NCBI GenBank assembly: GCA_039962885.1
Contig: JBDVGI010000115.1
Span: 1 to 10,961 of the forward strand
From: Litorimonas sp039962885
Lineage (GTDB): Bacteria > Pseudomonadota > Alphaproteobacteria > Caulobacterales > Maricaulaceae
Length of the DNA: 10,961 bases
Direction of reading: 5' to 3'
Shown piece after piece: positions 7,113-10,961 of this stretch. The notes beneath the pieces were generated by a model. That model was not told the origin of the DNA. It was given only the letters and a program-made list of their open reading frames with translations, and did no database searches. Both the position numbers and the translations under genes were made by a program. Within the stretch, counting starts at the first letter, position 1. Each line of letters starts with the position of its first letter.

Positions 7113-7232
7113 TATGAAGTTGGCCGTGCGGGATGCACCGTTACAGGCGCATGGCACGCTTCCCCTCGCGAGTATGAAGTTGGCCGTGCGCTCTGCATTT
7201 TAGCTCTGAGCACAACGCTTCCCTTCGCGTAG
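7113..7232. repeat. Two tandem 60-bp imperfect repeats upstream of hppA
   Basis: Unit 1 is 7113-7172 and unit 2 is 7173-7232. Each opens with the identical 18-mer TATGAAGTTGGCCGTGCG (7113-7130 and 7173-7190). They share TGCA a few bases later and end in near-identical CGCTTCCC[C/T]TCGCG; the middle has diverged. In unit 1 GCCGTGCG (7123-7130) can pair with CGCATGGC (7148-7155), 8 bp with one wobble. In unit 2 the equivalent arm can pair only partly (GTGC with GCAC). The units lie between the ppa-proximal dyads and the hppA ribosome-binding site, so they sit in or next to the hppA leader. Because 60 is divisible by three, a 29-codon + strand reading frame (7114-7203) crosses both. The 300-bp gap 7067-7366 holds no other gene that I can support. 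Role unknown: protein-binding sites, a leader RNA element or a dispersed repeat family are all possible. Confidence 0.85.
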
Positions 7233-7339
7233 GTAAACCTTACCAAGGAATTAAAACGAATCAAGTAGCAATTTTACGTGTGAATTTACCATGCACACGT
7301 AAGCGCTTTGCGTATATGTCAGTGATTTATATGGTAAAT
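7232..7339. promoter_or_regulatory. Cluster of GGTAA/TTACC half-sites between ppa and hppA
   Basis: GGTAA (7232-7236) and TTACC (7240-7244) form a compact dyad with a three-base centre. ATTTACCAT (7284-7292) and ATGGTAAAT (7331-7339) are perfect 9-bp inverted copies 38 bases apart. That makes four copies of one five-base half-site in 108 bp, where about 0.2 would be expected on both strands with equal base use. The arrangement suggests operator sites for a dimeric regulator acting on hppA. No regulator can be named. Confidence 0.4.
7274..7302. repeat. Nine-base perfect inverted repeat downstream of ppa
   Basis: TTACGTGTG (7274-7282) and CACACGTAA (7294-7302) pair perfectly around an 11-base loop. 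It lies 65 bp past the ppa stop. On the - strand only AAAATTGC follows, so it is not a standard intrinsic terminator. An eight-base palindrome AAGCGCTT (7301-7308) overlaps its end. It may be an operator for hppA or a stabilising 3' hairpin of the ppa mRNA. Confidence 0.5.
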
Positions 7340-7366
7340 ATAGTGAATTATCGCCAAAAAGTGACG

Positions 7367-7891
7367 TTAACCCGCCGCTTTAATACCTGCCTGAATTAAT
7401 TGGGCGGCTTTATCTGCATCTTCCCACCCTAGAATTTTTACCCATTTATTGGGTTCTAGATCTTTATAATGCTCAAAGAAATGCGGGATACGGTCTTGCA
7501 AAACTTGAGGTAAATCTGTGTAGCTTTGGATGTTATTGTAATATTGCGTGAGTTTTTGATGCGGTACGGCGACGATTTTTTCATCAATGCCGGCTTCGTC
7601 TTCCATCATCAAAACCCCGACAGGGCGCGCACGTACAACGCAGCCTGGCATAAGGGCGCGGTTGCCAACAACGAGAACATCTGTCGGGTCGCCATCATCA
7701 GATAATGTATGAGGGATAAAGCCATAATTACACGGATAACGCATGGCTGTGTATAAAAAACGGTCAACAAACATCGCCCCGGAGGCTTTGTCTAGCTCAT
7801 ACTTTATAGGCTCTCCGCCCAAAGGAACTTCGATGATGACATTAATGTCGAAAGGCGGGTTTTCGCCTGCTTTTATATTCTTCATATCCAT
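7367..7891 (-). CDS. ppa: Family I soluble inorganic pyrophosphatase
   Basis: Cytoplasmic Mg2+-dependent enzyme hydrolysing PPi to two phosphates, which pulls DNA, RNA, protein and lipid synthesis forward. The 174 residues are the standard bacterial size. Active-site residues of the family are all visible: Glu21, Lys30 and Glu32 (in EPIKYE), Arg44, Tyr52, Tyr56, Asp66, Asp68 and Asp71 within DDGDPTD, then Asp98, Asp103 and Lys105 in DEAGIDEK, and the C-terminal FEHYKDLEPNKWVK. ATG 7891 and ATG 7885 are both possible starts. No clear Shine-Dalgarno precedes either; instead a hairpin ends three bases before ATG 7891. A six-codon out-of-frame ORF starting at 7902 ends inside ATG 7885. The gene is followed by the regulatory-looking 300 bp upstream of hppA, so the cell's two pyrophosphatases are neighbours. 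Confidence 0.97.
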   Translation of the reverse strand: MDMKNIKAGENPPFDINVIIEVPLGGEPIKYELDKASGAMFVDRFLYTAMRYPCNYGFIPHTLSDDGDPTDVLVVGNRALMPGCVVRARPVGVLMMEDEAGIDEKIVAVPHQKLTQYYNNIQSYTDLPQVLQDRIPHFFEHYKDLEPNKWVKILGWEDADKAAQLIQAGIKAAG

Positions 7892-7894
7892 GTC

Positions 7895-7908
7895 GGCGTC
7901 ATAACGCC
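7895..7908 (-). promoter_or_regulatory. Small hairpin abutting the ppa start codon
   Basis: On the - strand GGCGT and ACGCC form a 5-bp GC-rich stem with a four-base loop, ending three bases before ATG 7891. It occupies the place where a Shine-Dalgarno sequence would normally be, and none is seen. The hairpin could lower or regulate ppa translation; this is inference from position. Confidence 0.35.
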
Positions 7909-7974
7909 CATAGCGCGTTTTGCAAGTCTTAAGATGACAAACATCTCGCTCAATCGGGTGATATTAACGGGTAA

Positions 7975-8607
7975 TCAGGCTTGGGTGGTTAAGAATATAG
8001 CCCAAAACCCAGAACCAATCATGAGAAGGCCAATGATAATGTTAAAACCGCGCGCCGCTTTTGGGCTGGTTAGGAAAGCTTTGATATGTTGCGCGCCTAA
8101 TGCATAGATGGCGAGTCCGACTAGCTCCGTTATTGTAATTGTTACAAACATGATGAAAATTTGTTTGGGGAATGGCAAATTTGAATCAAAATATGTGGGT
8201 AACAACCCTCCAAAATAGACAAGCGGCATTGGAGAGGACAGCTGTAAGGCAATACCGCGTGTATAAAGCTTTACCCGCGAGGTTGGCTGCGCGGAGGATT
8301 GCGGGCTTGATGATAAATCGGGCAGAGGTCCAAAAATTGTCGTGAGAGCAAGGTATAATATGACTAAAATGCCGATAACCTTCATAAAAATGAAAGCTTG
8401 AGGGTAGGCGGTGAGTAAAGCCATTGCTCCAGATGCTGCCAGTAATAACCAGACAATATTTGCGCTGGCTATGCCTAACGCTGCTAACATTGAACGTTTA
8501 AAACCATGCCGAAACGCGCTCGCCAAAACCAGTGCCACGGCAGGGCCAGGGGTTAAGCCGCCAACAAAGAATATAACGACCAGTGAAAGCCAAACATCTA
8601 CGGACAA
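7975..8607 (-). CDS. LysE/RhtB-family membrane exporter
   Basis: A 210-residue inner-membrane protein of the LysE family, which exports amino acids or related small molecules by proton exchange. Seen: about six hydrophobic helices, the N-terminal family motif LTPGPAVALVL (18-28), GIASAN (45-50), and in the second half SSPMPLVYFGGLLP (124-137), which corresponds to the family's Asn-Pro-Lys-containing segment but has Ser-Ser-Pro instead. The linker at 95-112 is Ser/Pro-rich. The substrate cannot be predicted. The start is TTG 8607; the frame closes at a TAA upstream and contains no ATG or GTG before this point. The TTG sits about 9 bases after AAAGG and about 18 nt downstream of a good promoter. 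The gene is divergent from exoD and 83 bp upstream of ppa, with which it might share a transcript. Confidence 0.9.
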   Translation of the reverse strand: MSVDVWLSLVVIFFVGGLTPGPAVALVLASAFRHGFKRSMLAALGIASANIVWLLLAASGAMALLTAYPQAFIFMKVIGILVILYLALTTIFGPLPDLSSSPQSSAQPTSRVKLYTRGIALQLSSPMPLVYFGGLLPTYFDSNLPFPKQIFIMFVTITITELVGLAIYALGAQHIKAFLTSPKAARGFNIIIGLLMIGSGFWAIFLTTQA

Positions 8608-8631
8608 TCTTTCGCGCCTTTTGCAAATTTA

Positions 8632-8660
8632 ATTATAACCACTTGCGCCATAGCTACCAA
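8632..8660 (-). promoter_or_regulatory. Sigma70-type promoter of the LysE-family gene
   Basis: On the - strand TTGGTA (8660-8655), 17 bases, then a perfect TATAAT (8637-8632). Transcription would start near 8625, leaving a leader of about 18 nt before TTG 8607. The same AT-rich core read on the + strand gives TATAAC (8634-8639), which could serve as the -10 of the divergent exoD gene, though no good -35 is present on that side. Confidence 0.65.
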
Positions 8661-8678
8661 AAGGCCATCTGTCACCCC

Positions 8679-9293
8679 ATGCAAATGTCAAATGACACAA
8701 ATTCGGATGAGACAATAGATGTAACCAAGCCGTTACAATCTATTCTGGATCATGTTGACGAGGTAACATCCGACGAAACGGCAGATTTGAAGTCAATTAT
8801 TGAAAGTTTTGGAGACAGGGCTTTTGGCCCTATCATGTTGCTAAGCGGGTTGTTCATGCTTACCCCTTTGGGGGGGATACCTATGGTGCCTGCGGCCTTT
8901 GGCTTTGTCGTCATTACATTTGCTGTGCAGCTTTTGATGCGGCGCGACACGCCGTGGATGCCAAATATACTGACCCGCGTTAAAGTGTCTTCTAAAAGAG
9001 TTAAGCAGGTCAAACTCAAAGCCGCGCCTATATTGGCGAAAATTGACGGCATCATCAGGCCGCGTATGCAATGGGCCGCGCGCGGGCCGTTTCAAGTCTT
9101 AGCGGCCCTTATCGCAATTATTTTGTCTGTAGCTATGGTGCCGTTAGGGGCTGTACCATTTGCAGTCTGTATTCCAGGGTTTGTTTTAGGGTTGTTAGGG
9201 CTTGGGATTACAGCTCGCGACGGAGTTGTCATGCTGATAGCTTTCGCATTATCATTGGGAGCATTTGCGGGTATTTGGATTTTATTGACTTAA
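8679..9293 (+). CDS. ExoD-family exopolysaccharide synthesis membrane protein
   Basis: A 204-residue protein of the ExoD family, named from rhizobial ExoD, which is needed for normal exopolysaccharide production and alkali tolerance; its biochemical role is not known. Seen (from ATG 8679): a polar N-terminus, AFGPIMLLSGLFMLTPLGG (49-67) leading to IPMVP, RRDTPWMP (88-95), a basic cytoplasmic stretch 98-130, a second hydrophobic half with MVPLGAVP (153-160), and ARDG (179-182) before the last helix. About four or five membrane segments. I chose ATG 8679 (ATG 8685 is also possible). The frame stays open back to a GTG at 8583, but that would overlap the divergent LysE gene and add residues unlike the family. 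AAAAGG lies rather far upstream (14 bases). Its 3' end overlaps the convergent TPR gene by 12 bp. Confidence 0.88.
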   Translation: MQMSNDTNSDETIDVTKPLQSILDHVDEVTSDETADLKSIIESFGDRAFGPIMLLSGLFMLTPLGGIPMVPAAFGFVVITFAVQLLMRRDTPWMPNILTRVKVSSKRVKQVKLKAAPILAKIDGIIRPRMQWAARGPFQVLAALIAIILSVAMVPLGAVPFAVCIPGFVLGLLGLGITARDGVVMLIAFALSLGAFAGIWILLT

Positions 9294-10184
9294 CCGCGTA
9301 AGATAACTCTCAGCTTGGGGGTCATAGACAGGATTAAGGGCAATGGATTTTTCTAAGAAATAAACCGCTAATTTCTTCTCGCCTTGCCTATGGGCGATAA
9401 TACCAGCATCTTTGAGTAACTGGCTAGCGCGGTCAGAACTAAGTTGGGCAAGGGCTTGTGTGTAGTCTTTGCGCAGCAATAATGTCAGACGGCGATTATT
9501 ATCAAATAGATGACTAGCTGGCGCTTCGCCGCTTGCGCGGGTAAAGGCGTTTAGGGCTTCACCAATATGGCCCTGTTTTAAATAAGACTGCCCAATATTA
9601 TTTGCAGACAGGCCTGGGCGCTGCCCCGCTGCTTCGGCTTGGATGTAAGCGCGGCGTGCTTCGTCGCTACGGCCGTCTTTATCCAATATATGTCCAAGCA
9701 TATTCCATAAACGCGCATCACTAGGCGTTGTTTTCAAATATGTCCGTAAATGCGTTTCAGGAATATCTATGCGTCCGTCTAAAATATTGGCCAGTAATAA
9801 GCCGTTTTGAGCGCGCATGTTTTTATTGGTAAAATCGCCATAAACTTGCGCCGCCAGACGGGTTTTCCCGAGCGCAAGCGCTGCGTCGGCATATCCTAAA
9901 GCGGCCTGTGTTTGGTTCGGGTCGTGCAAATGAACATAACGGTAATGCTGCAGGGCAAGGGCGTAATTTCCATTTTCAAAAGCTATTTCCGCCTGGGGAA
10001 GGCGGCTTAGAACGTCGAAAACATCAATAGAGCTGTCTTCGATGTTGCGAATATCTAAGCTTTGAGTTTGAGGCTGTGCCGCGTTTTTTAGCGTGTCTTT
10101 TGCATGAACCGTGATCGGCGTTAGAAACAAAACGCAGGCCAGAAGGTTGCAGGAAACAACATATGATTTTTGCCATATGCGCAT
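9282..10184 (-). CDS. Exported TPR protein of the Tad pilus locus (TadD-like)
   Basis: A 300-residue protein with an N-terminal signal peptide (basic start, hydrophobic 7-26, probable cleavage after Val-His-Ala at 28) and about five tetratricopeptide repeats (roughly 62-92, 93-123, 156-187, 192-223 and 256-289). It probably acts in the periplasm as a TadD-type pilus-assembly or secretin-helper factor. That assignment rests on position right after tadC, matching the common tadA-tadB-tadC-tadD order, and on TPR content; the repeats themselves are not specific. TadD proteins are often lipoproteins. Cys17 in Leu-Leu-Ala-Cys is a poor lipobox, so a soluble or loosely anchored form is more likely. 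The ATG lies one base after the tadC stop, with GGCGGA inside tadC as ribosome-binding site, so the two are translationally coupled. It overlaps exoD by 12 bp. Confidence 0.87.
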   Translation of the reverse strand: MRIWQKSYVVSCNLLACVLFLTPITVHAKDTLKNAAQPQTQSLDIRNIEDSSIDVFDVLSRLPQAEIAFENGNYALALQHYRYVHLHDPNQTQAALGYADAALALGKTRLAAQVYGDFTNKNMRAQNGLLLANILDGRIDIPETHLRTYLKTTPSDARLWNMLGHILDKDGRSDEARRAYIQAEAAGQRPGLSANNIGQSYLKQGHIGEALNAFTRASGEAPASHLFDNNRRLTLLLRKDYTQALAQLSSDRASQLLKDAGIIAHRQGEKKLAVYFLEKSIALNPVYDPQAESYLTRLSQ

Positions 10185-10185
10185 G

Positions 10186-10961
10186 TTAAAATCCGCCTGA
10201 AAACCCAGCCGCGATTCGTATGCCTGCGGGCAGTAAAAGCATTGTCATGATTGTTGGAAAAATAAATAGAATTAGCGGAATTGTTAATTTTGCAGATAAA
10301 GCCATCGCCTTTTCTTCGGCTCGCATCATACGTTTATGACGCATATCGTCCGAAAATGTTCGTAAGGCCTCCCCAACAGAACTCCCCATGTCTTCGGCTT
10401 GTTTTAGCATGACAGCCAGAGCTTTAGCTTCTTCTAGGCTAATCCGGTTTGCAAAATTCATCATGGCCTCATGACGACTCCTGCCGGCTCGAAGTTCTAA
10501 GTTCATTAAATCAAGATTGACCTTTAAGGCTGGATAACGCGTGCCAAGCTCATGACTAACGCGCATGAAGGTTGCATCCAACCCTAGGCCCGCTTCAACG
10601 CAGGCGACCATTAAATCCATCATATCTGGAAAGCCGCGCCGACAATTATCTGTGCGTTTGTTAATTCTAAACCGCACAAAGGCGGTTGGAACTATAAGTC
10701 CAATAATGGCGGTTCCGATGGCCATGAAAACAACTGGTTTTAAACCTAAGGTCTGGCTGAGATAATTCCAAAAGATGAAAAATAATATTTGCGGAACGAA
10801 TAGGCACAAAACCCGTGCCGCCAGAAAACTCTGCACGGCGCTGGCGTCAAAATATCCAGCCTGAGCCAAAGTAAAGCGGGTTCGTGTGATTTCTTTGGCG
10901 TCAGGCAAGGTGAGCTGTGAGCCAAGTTGTGATAATATATGGGCCTTATTTGTATTTGAGG
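10186..10961 (-). CDS. tadC: TadC, inner-membrane platform protein of the Tad pilus (5' end off window)
   Basis: Type II secretion F-domain protein of the Tad/Cpa pilus machine (CpaH in Caulobacter). It forms the inner-membrane platform with TadB, on which the TadA ATPase acts. Numbered from TTG 10908: hydrophobic helices at about 31-50 and 59-78, a cytoplasmic T2SSF domain from RRGFPDMMDLMVACVEAGLG (90-109) to about 200, including LKQAEDMGSSVGEALRTFSD (168-187), and a C-terminal membrane segment 208-235. The sequence stays open and coding-like from 10908 to the window edge with no in-frame stop, and TadC proteins are usually longer than 241 residues with a further N-terminal helix. I therefore treat TTG 10908 as internal and the gene as cut by the right edge. 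tadB and tadA are expected to lie to the right. Confidence 0.9.
   Translation of the reverse strand, partial: SNTNKAHILSQLGSQLTLPDAKEITRTRFTLAQAGYFDASAVQSFLAARVLCLFVPQILFFIFWNYLSQTLGLKPVVFMAIGTAIIGLIVPTAFVRFRINKRTDNCRRGFPDMMDLMVACVEAGLGLDATFMRVSHELGTRYPALKVNLDLMNLELRAGRSRHEAMMNFANRISLEEAKALAVMLKQAEDMGSSVGEALRTFSDDMRHKRMMRAEEKAMALSAKLTIPLILFIFPTIMTMLLLPAGIRIAAGFSGGF

Noticed and set aside
7113..7232. Resemblance of the tandem repeats to a tandem glycine riboswitch
   Set aside because: On the - strand there is a CGAAGG-like core and a CTCAG, but the rest of the conserved glycine-aptamer core is missing and the gene downstream is not a glycine-pathway gene.
7113..7232. CRISPR-like repeats
   Set aside because: Only two units, adjacent with diverged centres, a period of 60 bp, and no cas genes in the window.
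7067..7366. Fluoride riboswitch upstream of hppA or ppa
   Set aside because: Fluoride switches do occur near pyrophosphatase genes, but I could not find the conserved pseudoknot elements in either orientation.
8583..8678. Upstream extension of ExoD to a GTG at 8583
   Set aside because: It would overlap the start of the divergent LysE gene and its promoter, and the added residues do not look like the family; ATG 8679 gives the normal length.
10132..10184. Lipoprotein signal in the TPR protein (Cys17)
   Set aside because: Leu-Leu-Ala-Cys is a poor lipobox and hydrophobic residues continue after the Cys to a good signal peptidase I site at residue 28.

Overview
This window looks like chromosomal DNA from an alphaproteobacterium of moderate GC (by eye somewhat under 50%). 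The evidence is the set of gene families: a DUF6481-type basic protein, a UbiE quinone methyltransferase, a K+-independent H+-pumping pyrophosphatase of the Rhodospirillum type, an ExoD-family membrane protein and a Tad/Cpa pilus module. A marine, Hyphomonadaceae-like organism would fit, but the lineage is an inference and no marker gene fixes it. There is no rRNA, tRNA, CRISPR array, insertion sequence or phage gene.

Layout from left to right. A strong rho-independent terminator (26-49) closes a gene lying off the left edge. It is followed by a 112-residue, highly charged DUF6481-like gene on the + strand. Everything from 549 to 8607 is on the - strand: ubiE; a LysR-type regulator; a two-gene cassette read from about 4773 down to 2470 (a membrane-anchored strictosidine-synthase/SMP-30-like beta-propeller followed 27 nt later by a saccharopine-dehydrogenase-like oxidoreductase); hppA with a clear terminator; ppa; and a LysE-family exporter. 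A short divergent promoter region (8608-8678) separates lysE from exoD (+), which runs 12 bp into the 3' end of a convergent Tad-locus TPR gene. The TPR gene follows tadC with one base between stop and start, and tadC runs off the right edge, so a larger Tad locus must lie to the right.

How the genes relate. hppA and ppa act on the same substrate, pyrophosphate: the first conserves its energy as a proton gradient, the second releases it as heat. The 300 bp between them is the densest non-coding stretch of the window. It holds two tandem 60-bp repeats, a 9-bp perfect inverted repeat and four GGTAA/TTACC half-sites. UbiE makes the quinone of the same membrane energy system. The propeller/oxidoreductase pair and the nearby LysR gene may form one unit of unknown substrate. 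TadC and the TPR protein belong to pilus assembly.

Most genes are ordinary housekeeping or accessory families, and I see no clear new multi-gene system. The points most worth checking are the hppA-ppa intergenic region, a probable AUA start codon on the propeller gene, and the uncharacterised propeller/oxidoreductase pair.
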